A stretch of 64,000 nt of DNA from the NCBI RefSeq assembly GCF_003182155.1, contig NZ_QGTG01000009.1, forward strand, positions 219,967-283,966, written 5' to 3'. A program made the position numbers and the translations under genes. Shown here in pieces: positions 45,452-54,031 of the stretch (the first letter of the stretch is position 1; each line of letters starts with the position of its first letter). The notes beneath the pieces are model-generated. The model saw only the letters and a list, made by a program, of their open reading frames with translations, searched no databases and was not told the DNA's origin. This DNA comes from Chitinophaga sp. S165 (GTDB lineage: Bacteria; Bacteroidota; Bacteroidia; Chitinophagales; Chitinophagaceae).

Positions 45452-46453
45452 ATGCAAGTGCAGGATGACATTCTAGCAGCAGCCCACCATTATGCAGGAT
45501 TGGGATTTTCAACCATTCCGGTAGACAAGAATAAACAACCTTGCGTGAAATGGGCCCCGTATCAGCAAAGGATAGCCAGTACCGGGGAGCTTGATAGGAT
45601 GTTTTCCCTGCAGGCGGTGGCAGGGATTGCGCTGGTTTGCGGCATGGTTAGTGGTGGTCTGGAAGTGATCGACATCGATGATAAAAATGACCTTGATGGC
45701 CGGTTATTTAGCCGGTTATGGGACAGAATTGAGCAGTATTCTCCAGCGCTCGCAGCTAAACTCCTGGCATCATTAACCCGTAGCCAGGGACACCATATTT
45801 ACTACCGTTGTCGGGAGGTTGGAAATAACCGTAAACTCGCTAGCCGACCCACCAATGTGGCAGAACAGCTGCTAAACCCGGACCAACTGGTAAAAGTACT
45901 GGTGGAGACAAGGGGCAATAAAGGTTACGTGATCGCGCCGCCGACCGCCGGCTATTTCTTTTTGCAGCAGTCGTTGGATACTATACCATTGATTAGTCCA
46001 GATGAGCGCGATGCGCTGTTAAATTTCGGCCGCAGCTTCGATCAGGTACCTGAAAAAGAAATAGCACCCCGGCTGTCTGGTCATCGCCCCAAAAGCAGCG
46101 ACGATCCACTAACCGACTATGACGACCGGGGAGACGTCATTTCCTTATTAATGGCGCATGGCTGGATAATAGCCGGGGAGGATAGTGAACGCACTTTTTT
46201 GAAGCGTCCCGGTGATACGCAAAGTATTAGCTCAAGTAATTATCATTACCGGTTAAGACGATTCAAAGTTTTTTCAACAAGCACACTCTTTGAAGCAGAA
46301 CAGCCTTATACACCCAGTGCTGTATTTGCCATTTTAGAGTGCCAAGGGGATTTTAAAGAAGCGGCAAGGCGATTGCTCAAAATGGGATATGGCAAGGCGC
46401 GACTGGTAAAATACCGGCCCGAAAGTGGGCGCCAAAAAAAGAACCGGGGATAG
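45452..46453 (+). CDS. Primase-polymerase (Prim-Pol) domain protein
   Basis: The 333-residue protein shows the bifunctional primase/polymerase (Prim-Pol) plan. The N-terminal AHHYAGLGFSTIPVDKNKQPCVKW motif is followed by the acidic pair DID (Asp74, Asp76 in EVIDIDDK) and the histidine in SQGHHIYYR (His114/115). The rest (about 200-333) is unrecognised and lacks a helicase Walker A motif, so this is the primase part alone. It could prime copying of the transferred strand in the recipient, or support replication of a circular form. It follows the tra genes, where CTnDOT carries traP. Confidence 0.82.
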   Translation: MQVQDDILAAAHHYAGLGFSTIPVDKNKQPCVKWAPYQQRIASTGELDRMFSLQAVAGIALVCGMVSGGLEVIDIDDKNDLDGRLFSRLWDRIEQYSPALAAKLLASLTRSQGHHIYYRCREVGNNRKLASRPTNVAEQLLNPDQLVKVLVETRGNKGYVIAPPTAGYFFLQQSLDTIPLISPDERDALLNFGRSFDQVPEKEIAPRLSGHRPKSSDDPLTDYDDRGDVISLLMAHGWIIAGEDSERTFLKRPGDTQSISSSNYHYRLRRFKVFSTSTLFEAEQPYTPSAVFAILECQGDFKEAARRLLKMGYGKARLVKYRPESGRQKKNRG

Positions 46454-46469
46454 CTAACCCCAGTTTTTT
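46446..46469 (+). terminator. Weak hairpin with T-run after Prim-Pol gene
   Basis: GGGG and CCCC pair across an 8-base loop, followed within three bases by six Ts. The stem is only 4 bp, so termination would be partial. The next gene starts about 30 bases later. Confidence 0.3.
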
Positions 46470-46497
46470 GTCTTCCTGAAAGCTTAACTCAGTCAAC

Positions 46498-46968
46498 ATG
46501 AAACACGATTTTTTTGATCATTTACTTACTTTGGCACGACTAGCCTGCCCGGGACACACTCACAAGGGCGTAGATTTGGGGAGCATCATTATAGAAGGCT
46601 ATCGGCGTGAGTTGATCCAGGACCTTAAAGGGCTGCCCTTTCTTCGGACAAAACAGCCAACATTAGAGATGTGTCTACTCATCGAAGAATACACGCGTAA
46701 TTACGAAGGATATCTGTTTTATTGGTTGCTCCTGCAATCAATGCAAAATAAGACCAATTCCAGCTTGCCCGGTGAACGCTCGCAAGCTGAAACCTGGCGT
46801 GAAAAGATCAAGGATACTTTCGGACAGTGGCGCAACTGGCGTCATATTAGTTTATATCAACTCAAAAAGTATTGGCTGTCCCAGCCTGCGGATGTAGCTG
46901 CTAACGATACTCAAGTGCTGCTGTCTGATATCAATTTTCATAAAATGAATAATAAAAGGGTATTATGA
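46498..46968 (+). CDS. Hypothetical helical protein
   Basis: The 156-residue protein is soluble and largely helical (EEYTRNYEGYLFYWLLLQSMQ; LYQLKKYWLSQ). I do not recognise the family. The four-base overlap ATGA with the next gene indicates coupled translation. It is the second-last gene before the terminator that closes the transfer region. Confidence 0.55.
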   Translation: MKHDFFDHLLTLARLACPGHTHKGVDLGSIIIEGYRRELIQDLKGLPFLRTKQPTLEMCLLIEEYTRNYEGYLFYWLLLQSMQNKTNSSLPGERSQAETWREKIKDTFGQWRNWRHISLYQLKKYWLSQPADVAANDTQVLLSDINFHKMNNKRVL

Positions 46969-47351
46969 AAGGATTAATGGGAATGACCTACATTCAGAAA
47001 GCAAAGCTGCTGTTTGACCTGTTTCCAGACGATACAGCGGCGTTTATTCCGTTTGCACTCGAAGTGGTAGAAAAAATAAAAAAAGAAAAAGAGCAATTGA
47101 AAGGGCAGGGAGCAGATACTACTTTATTTCCAGGACCATTCTGGCTGGAACTTGCTGAAGATATCAGTCGCCGCATTCGCTCAGCCGATGCGAAGCTGCA
47201 AAAAAGCAGCACCCAATTTAGTGAACTGCTTTTTGAAAGTGATCGCGCATTTTTATCCAGACATTGCCTGCTGCTATACTGTGGCAGTGACAAGCAAAAG
47301 AATGGCCGTTTTAAACTAGCGGTGGATCTATTCTTTCAGAACGGGGGATGA
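46965..47351 (+). CDS. Hypothetical protein, coupled to the preceding gene
   Basis: The 128-residue protein starts inside the stop codon of the previous gene. It has an alternating helix pattern with FALEVVEKIKKEKEQLKGQ and no signal peptide. It is followed 28 bp later by a clear terminator, so it probably ends the long transfer transcript. The function is unknown. Confidence 0.55.
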   Translation: MKGLMGMTYIQKAKLLFDLFPDDTAAFIPFALEVVEKIKKEKEQLKGQGADTTLFPGPFWLELAEDISRRIRSADAKLQKSSTQFSELLFESDRAFLSRHCLLLYCGSDKQKNGRFKLAVDLFFQNGG

Positions 47352-47379
47352 TGTTAACGACAGCCTTCGTTATAAATGA

Positions 47380-47402
47380 AGCCGGCAGAATGCCAGCTTT
47401 TT
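47380..47402 (+). terminator. Rho-independent terminator at end of transfer region
   Basis: AGCCGGC, loop AGAAT, GCCAGCT, followed by five Ts. The stem has one mismatch pair. It separates the tra/accessory operon from the LytTR two-component genes. Confidence 0.6.
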
Positions 47403-47454
47403 ATTGGTATAGTGGAAGCCATTATGCAGCTAACCATTCAGTGAGGCATGTACA

Positions 47455-47495
47455 TTTTGTTCAATAAATCCAAAATGAACGAAAAATGAACAAAA
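47455..47495. promoter_or_regulatory. TGAAC repeat cluster upstream of LytTR regulator
   Basis: A perfect 9-bp inverted repeat TTTTGTTCA (47455-47463) / TGAACAAAA (47487-47495) flanks a further TGAAC in the middle (47476-47480). The two right-hand copies are spaced 11 bp apart on the same strand. The cluster ends about 73 bases before the regulator start codon and is a good candidate binding site, perhaps for the LytTR regulator itself. Confidence 0.4.
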
Positions 47496-47567
47496 AGCTT
47501 ACATAAATGGGTAGTCGATTTTGTCGAATATTTAATAAATTAGTATTGGACTTAACGCTTACAAGTA

Positions 47568-48314
47568 ATGCTAACCCCTGCGCTTACCGTCGTAATAGTG
47601 GAGGATCAGCCCATCATCAGAAAAAACACAGCGTATTTAATTAGTACTAACCCAGGTGTTTCCGTGTTAGGAAGTGCTGGCACTGCCGGCGAAGCCATTG
47701 CGTTGATCGAAGAACAGACCCCGGATTTGCTACTGCTCGATATTCAGCTGCCCGATGGGACAGGATTTGACATTCTTCAACATTTCTGGCCGCCGAAATT
47801 CAAAGTGATTTTTCTGACCGCTTATCAGGAACATGCTATTCGGGCAATCAAGTATGGCGCATTTGACTATTTGCTCAAACCACTGGACCCAGGCGAATTG
47901 CACCAAGCCGTACATCGGTATGCCGATCTATACGCTCCAGGCGCTCAACAATTGGACGTTGCACTGACGCAGTATGCACATCCTGAACAAGTGGGACGCT
48001 TGATCGTTCGTACTTCTCAGCAACTACATGTGCTGCAGGTTACAGATATCTGCTATCTGGAGGCAAGTGGTGTGTACACCCACTTTTATTTACAGGACGG
48101 ACAAAAGATCGTGTCTTCAAAAAATATAAAGGTCTATGAAGAGGCATTGTCTGCTGATATATTTGTAAGGACGCATCAATCCTATATGGTCAATATCAAA
48201 TTCATTGAACATTTTCATTCGAACGGATACCTTATTCTGAAAGGACGTCATCAGGTGCCCGTTGCAACACGAAGGAGGGAGGCTGTAATCGCCTTTATTC
48301 GCAATACCCATTAA
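47568..48314 (+). CDS. LytTR-family response regulator
   Basis: The 248-residue protein has a receiver domain (residues 1-120) with acidic residues Glu12/Asp13, phospho-acceptor Asp58, Thr84 and Lys104. The C-terminal LytTR DNA-binding domain (about 140-247) shows YLEASGVYTHFYL and VRTHQSYMVN. LytTR regulators bind direct repeats upstream of target operons. The kinase gene follows after 10 bp, so the two form a two-component pair. The target could be the adjacent toxin or conjugation genes, which is inference. Confidence 0.92.
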   Translation: MLTPALTVVIVEDQPIIRKNTAYLISTNPGVSVLGSAGTAGEAIALIEEQTPDLLLLDIQLPDGTGFDILQHFWPPKFKVIFLTAYQEHAIRAIKYGAFDYLLKPLDPGELHQAVHRYADLYAPGAQQLDVALTQYAHPEQVGRLIVRTSQQLHVLQVTDICYLEASGVYTHFYLQDGQKIVSSKNIKVYEEALSADIFVRTHQSYMVNIKFIEHFHSNGYLILKGRHQVPVATRRREAVIAFIRNTH

Positions 48315-48324
48315 TGCCCGATGT

Positions 48325-50253
48325 ATGAAATTCTTGCTCGTTTTACCCCTTGCCCTCATAATTATGGGGGGCTGTAGACGTAATATGCCCAACGTTACCG
48401 CTAAAAAGCCGCTTATGGATAGCCTTGTGGCTGCCAAATTGGAACAGGTTAAAACCCTACTTTATAAGCGGGAGGACCAACACGCAGCACTATTAATAGA
48501 CAGCCTCCAGCCGGTCATTGGTAAACTGGATAATGTGGTCCTACATGCAGTATGGCTAGCCAGGAAAGCTGATGTGTTACAGACACAAAAAAAATCAGAC
48601 AGCGCGCGGCTAGTCATTTTGGAACATATCCGGTATGCCAAACAATATGATACAACCGGAAAACTATCCTTGGACGCACAGTCACAGTACGGGGAATGGT
48701 TGATGGAAAGAGATTCCTTGCAGTCGGCGCTACGATACCTGGAGGATGCGAATTATCTCGCCAAAAAGGTAGATTCGTCTCAAATTCCAAAGATTTGCTA
48801 TTCAATGATACACATCTATATGAGACTTTGGGATCATTCGGCCTCACGTAAGTATTTGGAAGAAGGGCTGCTAGTCAGCCGAATGCCTCGCTATTATTCA
48901 CAAGCATATTCGGCTGCCTTTACTTCGGCCTATTTGGCTTTTTATACCCGGATAGAACAATTTGATTCAGCTGCGATGTTTTATGAGCTGGCACTAAAGG
49001 ATACGGTAAGCTTTTCGCAACCTTACTATAGGGGTGTATTAGACTGGAATATGGGGGATGTATTGTTAAAGAAAAAAGATTACAAAGGGGCCCTGGTAAA
49101 ATTAACCAGTGGGTTTGTCAATATTACCAGATATGATGGCCCGCAGGCGATCTTATATAGTACCATGGCTTCCATTAACGACAAGCTTCAACACTACCAG
49201 ACTGCTTTGGCTTATGCTGACAGTGCAATCAAAATAGCCCACGAGCAGCGGAAGTGGGAAAGTGTTACCAATGTTTGGAAAATGAAGGGGCAGATCCAGG
49301 AAAAGTTAGGCAATTACCGGGAAGCATACCGCGCATTTGACTCGGCGCTGGCTGCCAAACAAGTGCTGATGGATTCGTCCATCGCTCAAACGGCCCAGGA
49401 AATTCAAACAGAATACCAGGTAAAGGCTAAAGATGATAAAATATTGACGCTGGCCGAGCTTAATGAGGCCAACCAACAAATCGCTGAGCAGCAGCGAACG
49501 ATTCTTGCAAGCCTCGTTGTAACTTTTACACTACTAACAGTAATCAGCATCATGTGGTACAGGCGCAGGCGCCTGAAAACGGAACTGAAGGAGCATGCGC
49601 TGCGTCAGCAATTACTACGTACCCAGATGGAACCTCATTTTATTTATAATGCGCTGGCAGTATTGCAGGGCTTTATCCATAACCAGCAGACGCAGAAGGC
49701 GGCAGCATATCTAGGGCGCTTTTCCAAACTGCTGCAACTATCACTAAAAAATGCCCGGTGTCCCTTTGTAAGTCTGGATAGTGAAATTGCAGCATTAGAA
49801 GAGTACCTTTTCTTACAAGTGATGCGTTCTGAAGATTCATTTTCGTATCAAATGGAGCTAGACCCTGTTTTGGAAGAAATGGATGTATATATTCCGCCTA
49901 TGTTGCTACAACCATTTGTTGAAAACGCGGTGCTTCATGGCTTTTCAAGTCTATCTGCGGCAGGATATCTAAAGATCAGTGTCAGTAAACGAGCGAAATT
50001 GCTCCACTGTATCATAGAAGATAATGGTAAAGGAATTAATGCTGCCAGTATTCGTAAGCATGGAGATAAATCCTCCTTCGCTACAGCTATCACCGTAGAG
50101 CGCTTGCAGATTTTATCACGGCAGTCTGGTCAAAAGGCCGTATTGAGCATTACTGACAGGGCAGAAGAGGGCCGCTCTTCAGGCACCCGGGTGGAAATCC
50201 TTATTCCTTACCGGCTCAGCCCCCCGAAAGACTATCAAAAAACAAACCAGTGA
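48325..50253 (+). CDS. LytS-type histidine kinase with lipobox and TPR sensor
   Basis: The 642-residue protein starts MKFLLVLPLALIIMGGC, a lipoprotein-like leader (Cys17), so the sensor part is outside the cytoplasm. About 100-370 forms tetratricopeptide repeats (YLEEGLLVSRMPRYYSQAY, QTALAYADSAIKIA). One membrane helix (about 392-412) leads to the His_kinase domain, with the phospho-acceptor His438 in QMEPHFIYNAL, the N box PFVENAVLHGF near 531 and the G box EDNGKGIN near 565. The TPR domain may sense a peptide or protein. It is the partner of the LytTR regulator and ends 7 bp from a convergent gene. Confidence 0.9.
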   Translation: MKFLLVLPLALIIMGGCRRNMPNVTAKKPLMDSLVAAKLEQVKTLLYKREDQHAALLIDSLQPVIGKLDNVVLHAVWLARKADVLQTQKKSDSARLVILEHIRYAKQYDTTGKLSLDAQSQYGEWLMERDSLQSALRYLEDANYLAKKVDSSQIPKICYSMIHIYMRLWDHSASRKYLEEGLLVSRMPRYYSQAYSAAFTSAYLAFYTRIEQFDSAAMFYELALKDTVSFSQPYYRGVLDWNMGDVLLKKKDYKGALVKLTSGFVNITRYDGPQAILYSTMASINDKLQHYQTALAYADSAIKIAHEQRKWESVTNVWKMKGQIQEKLGNYREAYRAFDSALAAKQVLMDSSIAQTAQEIQTEYQVKAKDDKILTLAELNEANQQIAEQQRTILASLVVTFTLLTVISIMWYRRRRLKTELKEHALRQQLLRTQMEPHFIYNALAVLQGFIHNQQTQKAAAYLGRFSKLLQLSLKNARCPFVSLDSEIAALEEYLFLQVMRSEDSFSYQMELDPVLEEMDVYIPPMLLQPFVENAVLHGFSSLSAAGYLKISVSKRAKLLHCIIEDNGKGINAASIRKHGDKSSFATAITVERLQILSRQSGQKAVLSITDRAEEGRSSGTRVEILIPYRLSPPKDYQKTNQ

Positions 50254-50260
50254 AAGCTTA

Positions 50261-50725
50261 TTAACCGATACCAGGAGATTTACCCCTTTTTTGTCTGGGG
50301 CCCTGTTTGCGCCTGGTCCGTAAAGCTTCAATCGGTTCTTTACTTATCGGAAGTATCTTTCCTATTGTAACAATACTGGTAAGGTCGAGCAATGACTTGG
50401 TGCTGTTCAGATTAAATGTGATCCCCGTTTCTTTGTTTTTGACAAATAGATCGCTATTTACCAATGTTATCTGGAAGTTGTGATCTATAGCCAGTGTTAC
50501 ATCAGTTTTGAAATTGACAGCTTGAGATCGTCCTTCCGTCTTAAAAGCAATGTTGTGATGCACGGCATCGGCAGTAGCTTGTGGTTTATCTAAAATTGCA
50601 TGGCGAATGGATTCTAAAAAACGGTCAATAACCGCATAGTATTGTTGCTTGTCCAGGTAGGCGAAATACCCTTTTTGGCCGAGTATTTCTATCCACCTTG
50701 TAATTTCATTTTCCAGTAACACCAT
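50261..50725 (-). CDS. KGY-family hypothetical protein 1
   Basis: The 154-residue protein has the family plan of the gene at 7364: a helix with ILGQKGYFAYL, a beta-rich centre (FKTDVTLAIDHNFQITLVNSDLFVKNKETGI) and a basic end (RRKQGPRQKRGKSPG). It is a close paralog of its right-hand neighbour, sharing the NKET/NNET block, SLLDL and a nearby (V/I)GK/LGR motif. It is convergent with the kinase gene, 7 bp apart. No export signal is seen. Function is unknown. Confidence 0.62.
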   Translation of the reverse strand: MVLLENEITRWIEILGQKGYFAYLDKQQYYAVIDRFLESIRHAILDKPQATADAVHHNIAFKTEGRSQAVNFKTDVTLAIDHNFQITLVNSDLFVKNKETGITFNLNSTKSLLDLTSIVTIGKILPISKEPIEALRTRRKQGPRQKRGKSPGIG

Positions 50726-50750
50726 AATAAGTCTTTTTGAACGGTATAAG

Positions 50751-51212
50751 TTAATTCATACTTGGTCCTCGACCTTTCTTTCTATCTGGGCCAAATAAGC
50801 GTGTCTGCTTTACAACATGAATGTCCATTTTGTCGGGCAGACAACGCCCAAGTACGAGGAATGTTTCCAGGTCAAGCAAGGATTTTTTACTGGTAATACA
50901 CAAATCTACGCTTGTTTCATTGTTTTTAACAACAAGTGTACTGGATTCAAGTGAAATCTTACGGCCAGCATCTATGTTGAGCCGCATTTCTGCGGTCCAT
51001 TTCATGGGACCGATCCTACCGTGTATCTCAAATCCGAGTCCATATTCCTGAGTGTTTTCAATTGGCAACGGTCTATCTGTTTCAACAGTTTCGATTGCCT
51101 GGCGAAAACCATCCTTGATCTGTGTTGCTTGCTCTTGATTAAATAAATGGAAATAGCCTTTGTTTTCCATCATTGTTAACCAACGGTTTATTTCATGCGC
51201 TAATCTTGCCAT
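50751..51212 (-). CDS. KGY-family hypothetical protein 2
   Basis: The 153-residue protein has a helix with INRWLTMMENKGYFHLF, a middle part IGPMKWTAEMRLNIDAGRKISLESSTLVVKNNETSV (beta strands) and a basic C-terminal end (DRKKGRGPSMN). It is 25 bp from its paralog downstream, probably co-transcribed. No function is recognised; the repeated presence of this family within one element is the point of interest. Confidence 0.62.
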   Translation of the reverse strand: MARLAHEINRWLTMMENKGYFHLFNQEQATQIKDGFRQAIETVETDRPLPIENTQEYGLGFEIHGRIGPMKWTAEMRLNIDAGRKISLESSTLVVKNNETSVDLCITSKKSLLDLETFLVLGRCLPDKMDIHVVKQTRLFGPDRKKGRGPSMN

Positions 51213-51283
51213 GACAGGGAAATTTGACCATTTACTTGTTGGTGTTTATCAGTCATCTCAAATATGGTAGATGCGTTTATTTC

Positions 51284-51724
51284 CTATGCGCGCCATCTGC
51301 GATCGGGCAAGGACCTTGAAGTCTCAATAGTAAAAAACGGGCAGGTTGCAAGTAAATGGGCTGCGTTGGGAAGACTACCTGCTTTGGCGACTGACACATA
51401 ATATGGCCGCCTGCCATTAAGCAATATGCCCACTGATATTAATTGGAGGGTATGATGATAATAGTGTAGTTCAAATACAAATTCGAAGACGAGCTGCGTA
51501 CCTGCTTGGCCATACTTGGTAGTAACGGACACAATGTTCCATTGATCTTTGATCGGGACATTATTTTGATCAAATCGTGGAGACGCGGCAATGCGGTGTA
51601 TTTCAGCCCAAAGGCCACTGTGCAGCTCCTGTAGGGAAGTGCACCCCTCCCTGTCCACGTATCCCTTTTGGGCCAGATGATGATAGCATATCTGTATCTG
51701 TTGTTCAAAGATTTTGGTCTGCAT
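51284..51724 (-). CDS. KGY-family hypothetical protein 3, divergent
   Basis: The 146-residue protein keeps the N-terminal helix with LAQKGYVDREG and the beta-rich centre (VFEFVFELHYYHHTLQLISVGILL), but its tail is only mildly basic (RSLPDRRWRA). Its centre most resembles the gene at 7364 (EFLIYFKLE). It is the first gene of the three-gene minus-strand group and lies opposite the start region of cassette B, 475 bp away. Confidence 0.58.
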   Translation of the reverse strand: MQTKIFEQQIQICYHHLAQKGYVDREGCTSLQELHSGLWAEIHRIAASPRFDQNNVPIKDQWNIVSVTTKYGQAGTQLVFEFVFELHYYHHTLQLISVGILLNGRRPYYVSVAKAGSLPNAAHLLATCPFFTIETSRSLPDRRWRA

Positions 51725-52199
51725 GTAGGTTTGTTTTTTTTGTCATTATACCTACCATAAGGTAAATTGATACAAAGCTAATGTCACCTGGCAACTAAAA
51801 TGGGAGATACTACCAGCAGGGAATTTTTCCACTGGCATTAGAACCTGGCTAGGTCAATGTAGCAATGACTGATTCGCTTACAAGAGCTAGTGGCAAAGTA
51901 TGACTTATAAACTGCAATGCTGTGCGTGTTGTTACCGATAACTGCTATTTGGATACTCTTCCCTTTATCGCACATATAGTATTACGTAGATAGGCTGCGT
52001 CGTAATCTGTTTTCTTTGTATTGTTGTTTGTAATAAATAGTTTGTGGCGAAATACCACTAATGTGCTATATGTTTTGTCGATTGATTTGATAAACTTTAG
52101 TTACAGAAAGAAATTGATGTTGCCCTTTGTCCGTTAAATGTGTCCTCGTTTGTCCGAGCATACTCAATATTCACAGTTTTGAAATAAGCCTTTATACAT
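51725..52199. other. 475-bp divergent intergenic region before cassette B
   Basis: It holds the cassette B promoter candidate. No gene or RNA is seen. It also contains TGTCCTCGTTTGTCCGAG (from 52139), a partial repeat of GTCC elements of unknown meaning. Confidence 0.4.
52015..52044 (+). promoter_or_regulatory. Bacteroidetes-type promoter candidate for cassette B
   Basis: TTTG (52015-52018), a 19-base spacer, then TAGTTTG (52038-52044), which is one base short of TAnnTTTG. It lies about 155 bases upstream of the coiled-coil gene. Confidence 0.4.
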
Positions 52200-53639
52200 A
52201 TGAATAGTTGGATGATTATAAGTTTTCTTATGATACATCTGCTTAGCCCCGTTATGACTTATGGAATTGATACCGAGATGTTAGCCCGGGATAGCAGTTT
52301 TAAAAAAGTGCCTGCGTTGCTTTCCAGGTACTTATCTGTAGTAAACCAAAAATCTACTCGTATGCAGCGCCAGGTAAATAAACGTACTGGCAAGACGTTG
52401 CGTCGATTGATTAAACAAGAGCGTAAAATGAAGGATCGTTTATGGAAGGTTGACTCCACTGCTGCCGATAATCTTTTTTCCAAGTCCATAGATAGTTTAA
52501 GCCGCCTGCAGAAGGGACTTAAAAGTAAGCCAGTGGTTAAGTGGCATGCGGGTGACAGCTATCTGGACACCCTAGACCACTCGCTTCATTTTTTAAAGGG
52601 ACAAAATGAGCTACTTGTGGCATCTAATACAAAACTGACTGATGTTACTGCCAACGTTGCTTCACTTCAAGGTAAGTTAGCCCAGGCCGACCAGATTAAG
52701 GCGTATATACAACAACATAAAGAGCAATTGAAACAACAGCTAGCACCTTACACCGGCTTTGCAAAAGATATCCAAAAAATTAATAAGGAAGCTTATTACT
52801 ATAGTCAGCAGATCAATGAGTACAAAAGCCTTTTGAAGGATAAAAAGAAGGCGGAGGCCAAAGCAATGGAGCTGTTGCAGAAAATACCAGCGTACAATGA
52901 CTTCATCCGTAAACATTCACCACTAGCTGCTCTGTTCAATCTGGGAAGCAGTGCTGTGGGTACTGTAGCTCAAAGCGTGGAGGGACTTCAGACCCGCCAG
53001 CAGGTGGAGCAGATAATACAACAAAGGATTGGAAGTGATCCCGGTGCACGCCAGGCAGTAAGTCAGCAAATGGATCAGGCTCGTTCGCAGTTAAATGAAC
53101 TCAAGAATAGGTTTCCAGAGTTGGGCAGTGCAGCGGAAATGCCGGAGTTCAACCCCAATCCAATGAAGACCAAAAGCTTTTTACAGCGATTGGAGTTTGG
53201 GGGCAATATACAATTCCAAAAGTCCAGCCGTTATTTTCCTACCACCTCCGATATTGCCGGCCAAATCGGTTATATGTTTCATAAGAATGGATCCGTAGGT
53301 ATCGGGGCTTCTTATAAATTAGGGCTGGGAAGCGGTTGGGATCATATTGCTATCAGCCACCAGGGACTCGGACTACGATCATTTGCAGACTGGAAAGTCA
53401 AGGGTACTATTTTTGTCAATGGTGGCTTTGAACAAAATTATGTATCAACCATCACTCAATTCGACCAGTTAAAGAACTGGAATGGCTGGCAAGGGAGTGC
53501 ATTGCTGGGTATCAGTAAGAAGTATAAAGTCACTGAGAAGATGAAAGGCAACATTGTGTTGTTGTATGATTTTCTGGCAAAGAAAAACATGCCTGTAACC
53601 AGTCCGATTAAGCTGAGATTGGGCTATGTCTTTAATTAA
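52200..53639 (+). CDS. Coiled-coil protein with C-terminal outer-membrane beta-barrel, copy B
   Basis: The 479-residue protein has a signal peptide (about 1-22), a long coiled coil (40-310; KAEAKAMELLQK, QVEQIIQQRIG) and a C-terminal barrel-like part ending in KLRLGYVFN. About half the residues are identical to copy A by eye in the blocks from KINKEAYYY onward, and the length is almost the same (479 and 480). It begins cassette B and is separated from the SpvB-like gene by 392 bp, whereas copy A is only about 80 bp away from its partner. The family function is unknown; its position suggests anchoring, exporting or displaying the shell proteins. Confidence 0.76.
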   Translation: MNSWMIISFLMIHLLSPVMTYGIDTEMLARDSSFKKVPALLSRYLSVVNQKSTRMQRQVNKRTGKTLRRLIKQERKMKDRLWKVDSTAADNLFSKSIDSLSRLQKGLKSKPVVKWHAGDSYLDTLDHSLHFLKGQNELLVASNTKLTDVTANVASLQGKLAQADQIKAYIQQHKEQLKQQLAPYTGFAKDIQKINKEAYYYSQQINEYKSLLKDKKKAEAKAMELLQKIPAYNDFIRKHSPLAALFNLGSSAVGTVAQSVEGLQTRQQVEQIIQQRIGSDPGARQAVSQQMDQARSQLNELKNRFPELGSAAEMPEFNPNPMKTKSFLQRLEFGGNIQFQKSSRYFPTTSDIAGQIGYMFHKNGSVGIGASYKLGLGSGWDHIAISHQGLGLRSFADWKVKGTIFVNGGFEQNYVSTITQFDQLKNWNGWQGSALLGISKKYKVTEKMKGNIVLLYDFLAKKNMPVTSPIKLRLGYVFN

Positions 53640-54031
53640 AATATCGTTGCGATTGATTTTTATGACTGATTGGTTTGGCGTAATTAAACAAAATCAGATT
53701 GATAGCAGAAAGATGGAATGGCCCGACCTAGCCGCCTCGATACCGTAGTCTTGTTGTAGTGTTAGCTTCTGTTGATTTCTTTTTATCAAAACTTATTGTG
53801 TTGCTTGTCCCCAATCGTGAGTATGTGATTTTATGTTATGAGTTAAGATAGAACCAACTCAGCATTATATTGTCGAATAAGATGTATGCTTGAGCGTAAG
53901 CCCTGTTCCTTGAACATGGTTGCCGCCTTTTTCGGATGAAATATAACGCTGGTCTTATCCTTTCTCAATGTTGCCTATATCGTTAATCATTGTTAATCAC
54001 AGTATATCATTAAACTTATTTTCCTGTACGT
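53640..54031. other. 392-bp intergenic region between coiled-coil and SpvB-like genes
   Basis: No gene is seen. A direct repeat GTTAATCA occurs at 53982-53989 and 53992-53999, exactly 10 bp apart (one helical turn), about 35 bases before the next start codon. It may be an operator or part of a second promoter for the SpvB-like and Rhs-B genes. Confidence 0.4.
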
